Below are positions 1 to 8,229 of a DNA stretch of 64,000 nt, in pieces. The position numbers were made by a program, and so were the translations under genes. Positions within the stretch are counted from its first letter, which is position 1, and every line of letters begins with the position of its first letter. Source of the DNA: Ignavibacteria bacterium UBA2360 (GTDB taxonomy: Bacteria; Bacteroidota; Ignavibacteria; Tepidaquicellales; OLB5); assembly GCA_002344125.1 (NCBI GenBank), contig DDTQ01000012.1, positions 559,984-623,983 on the forward strand, in the 5' to 3' direction. The notes beneath the pieces are model-generated. The model had not been told where the DNA came from and did not search any database. It saw only the letters and a list, made by a program, of their open reading frames with translations.

Positions 1-90
1 AAAATCAATTTCCAACTTAACTCTACGTTGGGGATTTTATAAACAAGTCTACCACATTCAAACTCTTTCGTGTACAAACGTGTCGCCCTG
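1..90 (+). repeat. 90-bp direct repeat, copy 1
   Basis: Bases 1-90 match 701-790 at an offset of exactly 700 with about four differences. The window starts inside this copy, so it may extend upstream. It ends in a CGCCCTGA word that also opens other repeats at about 459 and 2711. Confidence 0.9.
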
Positions 91-212
91 AGCGCAACAA
101 ATGAACCGTAGTCGAACCCTTTCAGGGTTCGTACTTAGAAATTTGGTTTATCCTCACAAGCCCTAAAAGCCGCAGAATAAGTTCTGAAAGTGACTCGACT
201 GATGATTACCAG

Positions 213-320
213 CTTCTCGTTGGAGTGCATCAACTGTGCGCGCCTGCCGCAGGCATGGTTGATGCAAGCACTGAACTGCAGGGGCAGTCAGGCATAGTCA
301 GTGCACTCCACGAAAAGCAA
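213..320. repeat. GGAGTGCA inverted-repeat element, copy 1
   Basis: This MITE-like element of about 108 bp has inverted ends: GCTTCTCGTTGGAGTGCA on the left and the complement of GCTTTTCGTGGAGTGCA on the right. The inside folds as two hairpins (CATCAAC/GTTGATG and GCACTGA/TCAGTGC). The loop of each contains a small inserted module: the 20-bp module at 239-258 and the 18-bp module at 275-292. Other copies lie at 17468-17554 and 61121-61206, with partial copies at 49526-49575, 61252-61300 and 61459-61496. There is no coding capacity. Confidence 0.8.
239..258 (+). repeat. 20-bp insertion module (W1) inside the GGAGTGCA element
   Basis: The sequence CGCGCCTGCCGCAGGCATGG sits in the hairpin loop between CATCAACTGTG and TTGATGC. 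The related elements at 17468-17554 and 61121-61206 have the same hairpin without these 20 bases. Confidence 0.75.
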
Positions 321-469
321 ACTGATTTATGAGTAAACATAAAACCTTCCGGATCACAAAGTCTTGCCTGGTTATATCTTTGGTATAACAAAAAAGACGA
401 CCCACCAATGCCAAACACAGGTACATCTGGTCGTCTCTACAAAAACAATATTTATTGTCGCCCTGAGCG

Positions 470-489
470 CGTGCCCGCCCATGGCGTGG
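470..489 (+). repeat. 20-bp insertion module (W1) in another host repeat
   Basis: The sequence CGTGCCCGCCCATGGCGTGG interrupts GTCGCCCTGAGCG and GAGTCGAAG. The same host word occurs uninterrupted at 2711-2732 (GTCGCACTGAGCG directly followed by GAGTCGAAG), so an occupied and an empty site can be compared. Confidence 0.8.
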
Positions 490-565
490 GAGTCGAAGCA
501 CTGTTATTGCAGCCTGTTTTATGCCAACTACAAAGCTTATTGTCCGAAAAAGATCCTCCAAGCAC

Positions 566-610
566 AAGCCACGAAGTGGCGCAATATCTCAGCGATGGGC
601 GAAGCCCATC
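566..610. repeat. 45-bp double-hairpin repeat, copy 1
   Basis: Two hairpins, GCCAC-GAA-GTGGC and GATGGGC-GAA-GCCCATC, are separated by a short AT-rich link. The copy at 860-904 differs at one base (the middle of the second loop, GAA to GTA). Confidence 0.85.
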
Positions 611-700
611 ATGATAAATGGGATCATCAATCACCGTTTCCAGTCCCCCTTGAAAAGGGGGAGTAAGAGCTGCCGGATTATATCAATCCACGATCTTTGG

Positions 701-790
701 TAAATCAATTTCCAACTTAACTCTACATTGGGGATTTTATAAACAAGTTTACCACATTCAAACTCTTTCGTGTACAAACGTGCCGCCCTG
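701..790 (+). repeat. 90-bp direct repeat, copy 2
   Basis: This is the second copy of the 1-90 repeat, about 96 percent identical. After it the sequence diverges from copy 1. Confidence 0.9.
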
Positions 791-859
791 ACTGGCTTGA
801 CAGTTGGCACGTCTCAATATTATCCTCCACTTCGTCATGATGGTTGGTGTCGCTTCTAA

Positions 860-904
860 AAGCCACGAAGTGGCGCAATATCTCAGCGATGGGCGTAGCC
901 CATC
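860..904. repeat. 45-bp double-hairpin repeat, copy 2
   Basis: Matches 566-610 at 44 of 45 positions, with the same two hairpins. Confidence 0.85.
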
Positions 905-956
905 GAAATATACATTACTATTGCACAAGCCCCGGAGGGGCGTAATACAATCACAT

Positions 957-987
957 AACCTGCAAGGTCTTAAAGACCTTGCAGGTT
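957..987. repeat. Perfect 15-bp-arm palindrome
   Basis: The arm AACCTGCAAGGTCTT is followed by one base and its exact complement. There is no T-run on either side, so it looks like a palindromic repeat rather than a terminator. Confidence 0.7.
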
Positions 988-1215
988 TAAGTTTCATTGG
1001 AAATCAAATATGTCCAAATTTTGGTCATTCACGCACTCTCCTTTGGGCTGCAAGTCTTGGTTCTAAGAGAGGGCAATCACGCCCAAGGCGTGATGGGTGG
1101 GGTCGCTTATAAAAGTTACAATCATCCCCCTCATAAAAAAAAACGAACCAATGCCATAGTCATGCTCATCCGGTCGCCTCTACAAAAACAATATCTTCCT
1201 GTTACTCTCTACAAC

Positions 1216-2571
1216 CTACGATGCGCTCAACTGCACACCCTTGCAATCAAAATAAGCCGCGTCATTATCATACTTTGCCTTCCATTTCCGGTTAGCGATC
1301 ATCTTCAGATTCTCAACCACATCATCAACTTCACTTTCTGTGTTAAAGATACCAAACGATATCCTCACCGCGCCGCCTATATCAAACTTCTCACCGCTGC
1401 GCAGCCTTGTTATAATCTGTTCGGAATCATCCCTTCCCAGTAAAAAGCTCAGGTAGGGATGCGCGCAAAATCTCCCGTTCCTTGTAGCAATAGCCGCTTC
1501 GTGATTAAGTATATCAGCAACCAGTCCGTTACTAAGCTCCCCAATATTAAATGTTATTACTCCAAGTCTGTCTTCTGCGGCAATATCACCAAGCAAATTT
1601 ATCTCAGGGACTTCCTTTAATCTGTTCAGCGCGTATTCTGTTAATTCAACTTCATGCTGCCGTATGTTATCGAGTCCCGCCTTACTTAAAAAGTTTAGCG
1701 ACTCCGCAAGCGCTATCGCGCCGGCGATGTTCGGTGTCCCGCCCTGATGTCTGTCAGGTGAGCTTGCGTAAATATAGTCATGTTCGCTCACAAATAAAAC
1801 CGTTCCGCCGCCGGGTGTGTATGGCTGAACCCTGTCAAGCACATCTCTTGGTCCAAATAAAAACGCCGACCCGAACGGCGCGTACGCTTTATGTCCCGCT
1901 GCCGCAAGAAAATCTATATGCTGCGGATCGTCATTGGGCTTAACATCAATCTGCCTGTGTGCAAGCAATTGCGCCGCGTCAACAAGTATCCGCGCGCCGT
2001 GTTTATGCGCCAGCTCAGCTATTTTGTGTATATCATTTATATAACCCGTAACATTTGAAGCGCCGGTTACCGCTACGAGTTTCACTTTATTGTTCTTCAG
2101 TTTTGCCTCAAGGTCATCCAGGTCCAGTGACCCGTCTTTGTTAACCCCGAAGTGCATTGTCTCGCCTCTGTGCCTGTGCGGCAGGTCGTTGGAATGATGC
2201 TCCATCAAAGAGATCAATGTTATTCCGTCATGATCCTTCATCAGCCATGCAGTCATATCAAGCGCGCTGGTGGTATTGGCGGTAAGCACTATCGCGTTAT
2301 CCGGTTTGCTCGCATTTATAAAATTAAATATCGTCTCATATACGCGGTCAAAAAGCTCGGTAGATATCATACTTAAATAATGTTTACCGCGGTGAACATT
2401 TGAGTAGTAGTTCTTTATGAAATCAATATACTTATTTAATACAGTGCTGCAGGGGTGTGTTGATGCGCCGTGATCAAGATAGATCAGGTTTTTTGGCTCT
2501 GTGCTTCCGTAAACCTGGAAGCACTTCTTTGTGATGGGAAATTCTTCCCTGATATAATTTATATCTAACAT
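1216..2571 (-). CDS. Class V aminotransferase, cysteine-desulfurase (SufS)-like
   Basis: The 451-residue product has the fold-type I PLP architecture of class V aminotransferases. It has a YLDHGASTHP start region, the PLP-ring Asp in VDAAQ (Asp198), the Schiff-base Lys in AAGHKAYAPFG (Lys228) and a Cys in RNGRFCAHPY (Cys369) where SufS-type desulfurases carry the catalytic Cys. By family knowledge it would mobilise sulfur from cysteine or act on a related amino-acid substrate. There are no suf or isc genes beside it, so a Fe-S assembly role is not supported by context. The gene stands alone, its 3' side facing the repeat region. The substrate is uncertain: the Cys favours a desulfurase, but it is somewhat long for SufS (about 410). 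Confidence 0.85.
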   Translation of the reverse strand: MLDINYIREEFPITKKCFQVYGSTEPKNLIYLDHGASTHPCSTVLNKYIDFIKNYYSNVHRGKHYLSMISTELFDRVYETIFNFINASKPDNAIVLTANTTSALDMTAWLMKDHDGITLISLMEHHSNDLPHRHRGETMHFGVNKDGSLDLDDLEAKLKNNKVKLVAVTGASNVTGYINDIHKIAELAHKHGARILVDAAQLLAHRQIDVKPNDDPQHIDFLAAAGHKAYAPFGSAFLFGPRDVLDRVQPYTPGGGTVLFVSEHDYIYASSPDRHQGGTPNIAGAIALAESLNFLSKAGLDNIRQHEVELTEYALNRLKEVPEINLLGDIAAEDRLGVITFNIGELSNGLVADILNHEAAIATRNGRFCAHPYLSFLLGRDDSEQIITRLRSGEKFDIGGAVRISFGIFNTESEVDDVVENLKMIANRKWKAKYDNDAAYFDCKGVQLSAS

Positions 2572-2886
2572 TATTGGATGGAGGTGGAAAGCATTTATTT
2601 AAATTGAATTAGCTCAAAATTACTAATAACCATTTTCTATTGCAATGAAAACAAAGAATAGTCACCATTCTGTACCAAAATCGCACAGGTATATGTCGCA
2701 CTTTGCCAATGTCGCACTGAGCGGAGTCGAAGTGCAAAACACCAAATGTCCCTCCCCCTTTACAAGGGGGAGTCAAACAACATTGCCACCTAAATTGCAT
2801 GTGAGCTGACTTACTAAATCATCAATTATTCGGAAACTATTATTGCCTAACCTTAATTTTGATTTTATAGTATATTTTGGCAATAA
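2572..2886. other. Intergenic region with repeat words
   Basis: This spans the divergent starts of the aminotransferase and the first T9SS protein. It contains an uninterrupted copy of the host word for the 20-bp module (2711-2732) and a CTCCCCCTTT/AAGGGGGAG palindrome at about 2751-2772. A TATATTTTG stretch at about 2870-2880 resembles the TAnnTTTG box but with one extra base, just ahead of the ATG at 2887. No gene was seen. Confidence 0.5.
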
Positions 2887-4179
2887 ATGAAGAGATTCTT
2901 AATAATACTATTAGTTCTAACCGGTGTCACTCTGTACGCTCAGCAATACTGGCTTCAGGTCAGTTCACCAACTAACCAGAAACTAAAAAGAGGAATGTTT
3001 GTTGATTCCTTAAACGGCTGGATAGCCGGCGATTCCGGGGTGATTCTCCATACATCAAACAGCGGCAATAACTGGGTTCTGCAGAACTCCGGCACAACTG
3101 ATGGTATTGATGATGTTTTTTTCATAAATCAAACCACCGGGTGGGTTATTACAAATGGTTACCTTTTTAACGGAACAATCATCCTGAAAACCACAAATGC
3201 GGGATTAAACTGGACTTCTGCGCGATTTGAAGATTCCACAGTAGTCTATAACCAAATTTATTTTCTTAATCCTACAACCGGATTTTTAACAGGCTATAGC
3301 GGCTACATTCTTAAATCTACAAATGCCGGTCTAAACTGGTTCAGCACAACAATTGATACCGCTTATTGCCCTCCATTGTATCTTTTTCCCAAACACGATA
3401 TTTACTTTATCAATGATATGACAGGCTTCGCCTGCGGAGGACAGGTCGATATACAGGGCATGATCTGGCGCACAACCGATGCCGGGCTCAACTGGAAAAC
3501 TTACTGCCTGGCGGCCGAGCCTCTCTACGAGATCAAGGCTATCAACCAAAATATTATCTTTGCGACCGGGGGCGATTTTGAATACGGGCTCGCGAATGTT
3601 TATTCAACCAATGGGGGAGTCAACTGGATCTACGATCCCGTTATGAAACTGCTCGGCAGGGGACAGTCCCTGGGAATGAGAACACCCAACGAGATTTGGG
3701 TTCCGCTGGATTACATAGACTATTTTGCTGTTACTACCGATTCCGGGTTCAATGCTGTAGATTGGCGCGAAGTTCCATACCCCGGAAATGAAGGAATGAA
3801 CTATACATTCTTCGTAACTCCCACGCTCGGCTGGTCAGTCGCGGATTCAGGCAGGATCTATAAATATAACTCATCAATCATAGGCATTGCCGGCAATAAC
3901 AATGAACCGCTTCCCGAAGCTTTCACAATTGATCAAAACTACCCGAATCCGTTCAACCCAGAAACCAGAATTGGATACACCCTCAACCGTTCTGTAATAG
4001 TCAGGATAGAAATACTTAATTTGCTGGGGCAAACCGTTGATGTACTGCTCAACAGTTTTCAGCCCTCGGGTTACCACAGCGTTTCATGGAATGCTTCTGC
4101 GTTCCCAAGCGGCGTATATTTTTGCAGGATAACTGCCGGAAGTTATGATAAAACTATCAAAATGCTCCTGCTCAAATAA
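2887..4179 (+). CDS. Secreted YCF48-like repeat protein with T9SS sorting domain
   Basis: The 430-residue product begins with a signal peptide (MKRFLIILLVLTGVTLYAQ). At least four YCF48/BNR-like repeats follow, each with a GW or GF motif and a closing TT(N/D)AGLNW motif, predicting a beta-propeller. The last 80 residues are a type IX secretion sorting domain: NYPNPFNP, then ILNLLGQ, GVYFCRI and a final KMLLLK. By family knowledge such proteins cross the outer membrane through T9SS, and the tag is cleaved or anchored. The ligand is unknown. The next gene, 16 bases downstream, is a paralogue of similar length and order, so the two are a tandem duplicate and probably one operon. Confidence 0.85.
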   Translation: MKRFLIILLVLTGVTLYAQQYWLQVSSPTNQKLKRGMFVDSLNGWIAGDSGVILHTSNSGNNWVLQNSGTTDGIDDVFFINQTTGWVITNGYLFNGTIILKTTNAGLNWTSARFEDSTVVYNQIYFLNPTTGFLTGYSGYILKSTNAGLNWFSTTIDTAYCPPLYLFPKHDIYFINDMTGFACGGQVDIQGMIWRTTDAGLNWKTYCLAAEPLYEIKAINQNIIFATGGDFEYGLANVYSTNGGVNWIYDPVMKLLGRGQSLGMRTPNEIWVPLDYIDYFAVTTDSGFNAVDWREVPYPGNEGMNYTFFVTPTLGWSVADSGRIYKYNSSIIGIAGNNNEPLPEAFTIDQNYPNPFNPETRIGYTLNRSVIVRIEILNLLGQTVDVLLNSFQPSGYHSVSWNASAFPSGVYFCRITAGSYDKTIKMLLLK

Positions 4180-4195
4180 ATAACATGTTTAGATA

Positions 4196-5497
4196 ATGAA
4201 ATATAAGTTTATAATACTCGCCGCATTGCTCCTGGTTTTATCGGCCTTTCAGGTTCTTTCCCAGGACTACTGGCTTAGAGTGCCTTCACCCACCGAAAGA
4301 ATTCTGACCAAGTGCGCGTTTGTCGATTCCGTTTATGGATGGGCAGCGGGTGATTCCGGTACCATCATTAACACCACAAACAGCGGAGCCTCATGGCAGC
4401 TGCAGAATTCCGGCGTGCAGAACTATAACATAGATGATATTTTTTTCCTGAATCGCAGACTTGGCTGGGCGCTGGCGAATGATTACCTTTTCATCGGTTC
4501 AATTGTTCTCCAAACTACTAACGGCGGACTCAATTGGTCTGAATCAAGGTTCCCGGATTCCAATTATGTCGTAACCAATATTTATTACACTGATTCTCTT
4601 GCAGGTTACGCTACCGGCTTCAGCGGCAGGATCTACAGAACAACCAATGGCGGAAATAACTGGATAGAGTGTGTCATTGATACCGCAGGATGTCCGTACC
4701 TCTACGGTTTCCCTAAACACCGTGTCAGTTTCATAAACTCTACAACAGGGTTTTTGTGCGGCGGAAAGTATGATATTGTTGGTGCTGTGTGGCGCACTAC
4801 CAACGCGGGAGTCAACTGGAGCACTTACTGCCTGACACCTGAGCCGCTGTTTGATATTAAAGTCATTAATGAAAACAAGATCATTTCAAGCGGGGGTGAT
4901 TTTGAATTCGGTGCGATTACTACTACCACGTGGAACAATACCGCCAGCTGGAAATATCTCAATATCGGGCTCTTCGGTGTTGCAAGAGATCTTGCTTTCA
5001 GAACAGAAAAAGAAGTATGGATGCCCCTCTCGTTTGCGCAGGCATGGGCAGTGCATCTTGATTCCTGCAACCAGGATATCCCGTGGATAAGTGTTCCCGC
5101 GCCGGATTCCACCGCCGTTTACGCTGCAAAATTCCTGTCGCCTTCGCTTGGATTTGCGTTCGGATCTTATGGCGCAATATTAAAATACAACACGGCTGTC
5201 ATTGGTATCACACCGGGAAGCACAATTGTTCCAAACAGGTCATCACTCGGGCAGAACTATCCTAACCCGTTCAATCCCTCCACCAATATTTCATACTATC
5301 TTGCCAAAGGTGATTATGTGAACATAACTTTGTATGATATCACCGGTAAAAGGATAAAAGTATTTGTTGAAGGTTACCGCCCTGCGGGCTACAACAATTT
5401 CAAATTCCTGAACTATGGACTAGCCTCTGGTGTTTACATCTACAAGATCGATGCAGGTAATTTCTCGGAATCTAAAAAAATGGTTTTACTAAAATAA
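4196..5497 (+). CDS. Secreted YCF48-like repeat protein with T9SS sorting domain, paralogue
   Basis: The 433-residue product is collinear with its upstream neighbour. It has a signal peptide ending near VLSQDYW, the same FVDS.YGW.AGDSGTI opening repeat, the FPKH and CGGKYDI segments at matching positions, and a C-terminal NYPNPFNP-YDITGKR-GVYIYKI-KMVLLK sorting tag. The match along the whole length shows gene duplication rather than shared modules only. Function beyond secretion is unknown. It shares a bidirectional hairpin terminator (5739-5765) with the convergent gene to its right. Confidence 0.85.
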   Translation: MKYKFIILAALLLVLSAFQVLSQDYWLRVPSPTERILTKCAFVDSVYGWAAGDSGTIINTTNSGASWQLQNSGVQNYNIDDIFFLNRRLGWALANDYLFIGSIVLQTTNGGLNWSESRFPDSNYVVTNIYYTDSLAGYATGFSGRIYRTTNGGNNWIECVIDTAGCPYLYGFPKHRVSFINSTTGFLCGGKYDIVGAVWRTTNAGVNWSTYCLTPEPLFDIKVINENKIISSGGDFEFGAITTTTWNNTASWKYLNIGLFGVARDLAFRTEKEVWMPLSFAQAWAVHLDSCNQDIPWISVPAPDSTAVYAAKFLSPSLGFAFGSYGAILKYNTAVIGITPGSTIVPNRSSLGQNYPNPFNPSTNISYYLAKGDYVNITLYDITGKRIKVFVEGYRPAGYNNFKFLNYGLASGVYIYKIDAGNFSESKKMVLLK

Positions 5498-5526
5498 CGC
5501 GTACAATTTCCCTTGAAGTGCCAAGC

Positions 5527-5725
5527 CGAAGCCTTTCAGGCTTCGCAATATCAACCGTAATCTAAGCCTTTCAGGCTTCGCAAAATCAACCGTAGTCGAA
5601 GCCTTTCAGGCTTCGCAAAATCAACCGTAGTCGAAGCCTTTCAGGCTTCGCAAAATCAACCGTAGTCGAAGCCTTTCAGTCTTCGCAATATCAACCGTAA
5701 TCGAAGCCTTTCAGTCTTCGCAAAA
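5527..5725 (+). repeat. 35-bp tandem repeat array, five full units plus a partial
   Basis: Full units occupy 5551-5585, 5586-5620, 5621-5655, 5656-5690 and 5691-5725, preceded by a partial unit from about 5527. Each contains a hairpin GAAGCC-TTTCA-GGCTTC; the last two units read GTCTTC, which breaks one stem pair. Units are contiguous with no spacers, so this is not CRISPR. The hairpin is the same design as GAACCC-TTTCA-GGGTTC at about 114-131 and 63870-63892. It lies between convergent T9SS genes. Confidence 0.9.
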
Positions 5726-5738
5726 TTTCTGCAACAAA

Positions 5739-5765
5739 AAAGCCCGGTCACACAGACCGGGCTTT
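5739..5765. terminator. Bidirectional intrinsic terminator
   Basis: An 11-bp stem AAAGCCCGGTC with loop ACACA is followed by its complement. An A-run on the left and T-residues on the right let it serve both convergent genes (ending 5497 on plus and 5789 on minus). Confidence 0.85.
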
Positions 5766-5788
5766 AAATTAAAGTAAAATCCGAAATT

Positions 5789-7822
5789 TTATTTTACCAG
5801 TATCATTTTCTTAATGCTTGTGAACTCAGGTGTTTCCAGCTTATAGAAGTAAACGCCTGTTGCGAGGTTCTCTGCATTGAAATCGTACGTATATGAACCT
5901 GCTCCGTAGTTTGAATTCAATAGCTCAGCAACCTGTTTGCCTGCAAGGTCATAAACCGCAAGCTTAACATTACCCGCTTTTGAAATATCAAACCTGATGT
6001 TCGTTGTCGGATTGAACGGGTTCGGATAATTCTGGTACAGGAAGAACTTTTCAGGTATTCCTGTGTTATTGTTCTGAATACCGACTGCTCCTACATTCAC
6101 TGTAAATGATCTTTCATGTACAGGTGTTCCGTTGGGTCCTTGACCTATAACGCGGATTGTATATAATCCCGAAGGAACTCCGCCCGTTGTTCTTACCCTG
6201 ATTCTCAATGAATCCGGATATGTAGTTAATGTGTTCTGAGTTGCCGGTGTTGTTCTGTTGAGGAAAGTCAGCTGTAAACTGCCGGTACCCGGCGGATTGG
6301 TAACTGTAGCTGAGTAAGTTGATGTTAATGTGAACAGCTTTACCGATGGTACGCTCACATAAGCGAAACCGCTGTCATTGGTACCTGATGTAATTGCAAC
6401 AAGTGGTGTAACTTTCATAGCGAAATCAGGGAAGTAAGCACCGTAGCTGCCGAACGTTCCGTTCCTGAAATCAGCCCATGTTGAAATTGAACCCTGTGGT
6501 GTTGCGACTATGCCGTTGTAATCACCCTGGTATCTTGGTGTTCCGCCGCCGCCGCATGTTGCGCAGTTGATCTTCATCTTGGCGTTTGAGATCTTCTGGT
6601 TTGTTACCCAGCTTACGCCGCCATTTGTTGAATATGATCCGTATATTTCTGCGCTGTCGCTGGTTGGTGTGTTTCTTGTATCCATCCAGTTAACATAAAG
6701 CCTGCCTGTTTCCTTTTCACACCAAATAGCAGGATGCCACTGGTGATGAGTCTGTGTGTTAGCGTCGTCATTAATTCTAATTGGACTTGAGAATGTCACG
6801 CCAAAATCTGTTGAATACCTGCACCATATATCAGGTTTATTTCCGCTTCCCGGCGGATCGTTTGCTGCGTATATTACGTAAAATCTTCCTCTGTATGTGC
6901 CATAGCTGTTATCAGCGGCAATATACGGATATGGACGGGTTCTCATGTTTTCAACTGAGTTTCTTCCGCCAACCTGTGTACCTACTGTATTTACCCAGCC
7001 GCTGTGACTTGACTGCAATGTCGGAAGCGTTGCTCCGCCATTTGTTGAACGGAAAAATGTGTATGTTGGGTTATAGTATAACCCTGAATTTGTTACCACA
7101 TAAACACTGCCGCCCTGCACTGAACCGTTAGGGCCTACTGCCGGCATCGTTCCGGGTAAAGCGTGAGGTGATAACGTACCCAGCGTTGTAAAACTTGTTC
7201 CGCCGTTAGTGCTTCTGCTGAAGGAAGCGCCGCCGGATGTGGTCATGGAGCCGTATATGAAATTTGCGTATGGACCGGCAGTCTGATCGGCTGCTATCCA
7301 GTTCTTATCATTACCTACATTTGCTGTTACACCGCTCAGCAGCCATGTTATACCGTTGTTTGTGGATTTTTGCATCCAGGTACCTGTGATTGTTGGACCT
7401 TTCATGTTATCATAGAACAGGTTACCCAAACTATCAAATACTACAACCGGGTCACCGGCAACTGAGCCGCCGAAACTTGGGTTGTTTACAAGCCAGTTCA
7501 ATCCGCCGTTTGTTGTATAATGGGTACCGTTGGTATTGTAAGCAGTAAAGATCCATAATGGATTTCTGGGGTTCACTGCTGTATTGCATTCTGCAAAATC
7601 TGTCCCAAGGAAGTAGTTATCATACCCATCCGGTGTTATTATCGGAGTAAGCGGCAGCGGGTTGTTGTTCTGTTTGACCTGGCTCATCTGGTGAACCCAA
7701 TGCGGGGCTCTGTCAATATTCGGATTGCGGTCCGAATCATCTGAGGTAAAATCAAACGCCTGAACTATAATTACAGTAATAACTGTAAGCATAATTACAG
7801 AAAGTTTTGTAAATTTTTTCAT
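5789..7822 (-). CDS. Secreted sialidase-fold (BNR) protein with T9SS sorting domain
   Basis: The 677-residue product has an N-terminal signal anchor (LSVIMLTVITVIIVQAF) and BNR/Asp-box-like motifs of the kind STNGGTSF, STNGGVSW and STDFGVTF through residues of about 90-430, typical of six-bladed sialidase-type propellers. A beta-sandwich stretch follows at about 490-590, then a T9SS sorting domain (NYPNPFNPTTNIRF, VYDLAGKQV, GVYFYKLE, KMILVK). A CATCGGGG segment near residue 420 has two close cysteines. Catalytic sialidase residues cannot be assigned by eye, so the enzyme activity is open; proteins of this type are often adhesins or binding proteins. Confidence 0.8.
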   Translation of the reverse strand: MKKFTKLSVIMLTVITVIIVQAFDFTSDDSDRNPNIDRAPHWVHQMSQVKQNNNPLPLTPIITPDGYDNYFLGTDFAECNTAVNPRNPLWIFTAYNTNGTHYTTNGGLNWLVNNPSFGGSVAGDPVVVFDSLGNLFYDNMKGPTITGTWMQKSTNNGITWLLSGVTANVGNDKNWIAADQTAGPYANFIYGSMTTSGGASFSRSTNGGTSFTTLGTLSPHALPGTMPAVGPNGSVQGGSVYVVTNSGLYYNPTYTFFRSTNGGATLPTLQSSHSGWVNTVGTQVGGRNSVENMRTRPYPYIAADNSYGTYRGRFYVIYAANDPPGSGNKPDIWCRYSTDFGVTFSSPIRINDDANTQTHHQWHPAIWCEKETGRLYVNWMDTRNTPTSDSAEIYGSYSTNGGVSWVTNQKISNAKMKINCATCGGGGTPRYQGDYNGIVATPQGSISTWADFRNGTFGSYGAYFPDFAMKVTPLVAITSGTNDSGFAYVSVPSVKLFTLTSTYSATVTNPPGTGSLQLTFLNRTTPATQNTLTTYPDSLRIRVRTTGGVPSGLYTIRVIGQGPNGTPVHERSFTVNVGAVGIQNNNTGIPEKFFLYQNYPNPFNPTTNIRFDISKAGNVKLAVYDLAGKQVAELLNSNYGAGSYTYDFNAENLATGVYFYKLETPEFTSIKKMILVK

Positions 7823-8229
7823 CTGTGATTGGTTAGTTTTGAAAAAAATGTTAATTGATTTTCGTAATATAAACTCATTTCTCTATATATGCAATAGTGA
7901 ACATTGGGTTTAATAGTAACTTTTATACGTTACAGTTGTAAAATAAAAAAAGGTGTAAATCCGTCCGTCTTAAAAAGTTAACCCCGGCTTTTAGCCGGGG
8001 TTATCTCGATTCTAAACTGAAATTGGGCTTTAGCTTGACTCCATTCTGTAAAATTGATGTCTTGAAACAGACTGTAAATCCCTTTTTTACAAAACGTTAA
8101 TCATTTCTATATTCTTCCTTCAATCCTTGGCGTAGTGTCTCTGATAAATCTATTATCTCTGCTTGTTCTTCAAACCCGCAGACCGGGATTTAATGAAGGA
8201 GGCCTTAGTGCCGGATTAAATAGCTCCCG
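7823..8229. other. Intergenic region with one CCCCGGC repeat
   Basis: No gene was seen. It holds one copy of the roughly 100-bp CCCCGGC hairpin family (hairpin at 7979-8003, with the family tail to about 8080). The rest is AT-rich without further structure that I can identify. Confidence 0.5.
7979..8003. repeat. CCCCGGC hairpin repeat, copy 1
   Basis: The palindrome TAACCCCGGC...GCCGGGGTTA is followed by a conserved tail (CGATTC.AAACT..AAT.GG.CTTTAGC). Matching copies lie at 38719-38746 (same tail) and 20515-20541 (diverged tail with GGGCTTTAGCCC). Confidence 0.85.

Larger units (their letters stand above)
1..1215. other. Gene-free region built of short dispersed repeats
   Basis: No open frame here has a recognisable protein or sensible start. 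Short frames are present but run across repeats. The stretch holds a 90-bp direct repeat (1-90 and 701-790), a 45-bp hairpin pair (566-610 and 860-904), a GGAGTGCA inverted-repeat element (213-320), two copies of the 20-bp module (239-258, 470-489), a long perfect palindrome (957-987), and a C-rich/G-rich palindrome near 645-664. A roughly 60-bp stretch near 386-451 recurs, diverged, near 1136-1194. It sits downstream of the minus-strand aminotransferase gene. I see no RNA gene. Confidence 0.7.

Noticed and set aside
364..1443. Open frames in the repeat-rich left end (up to 148 codons)
   Set aside because: They cross repeats, have no recognisable domains, and the longest overlaps the aminotransferase gene on the other strand.
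5527..5725. CRISPR-like array
   Set aside because: The 35-bp units are contiguous with no spacers and contain a hairpin of TTTCA-loop type seen elsewhere as single copies. No cas genes are in the window.
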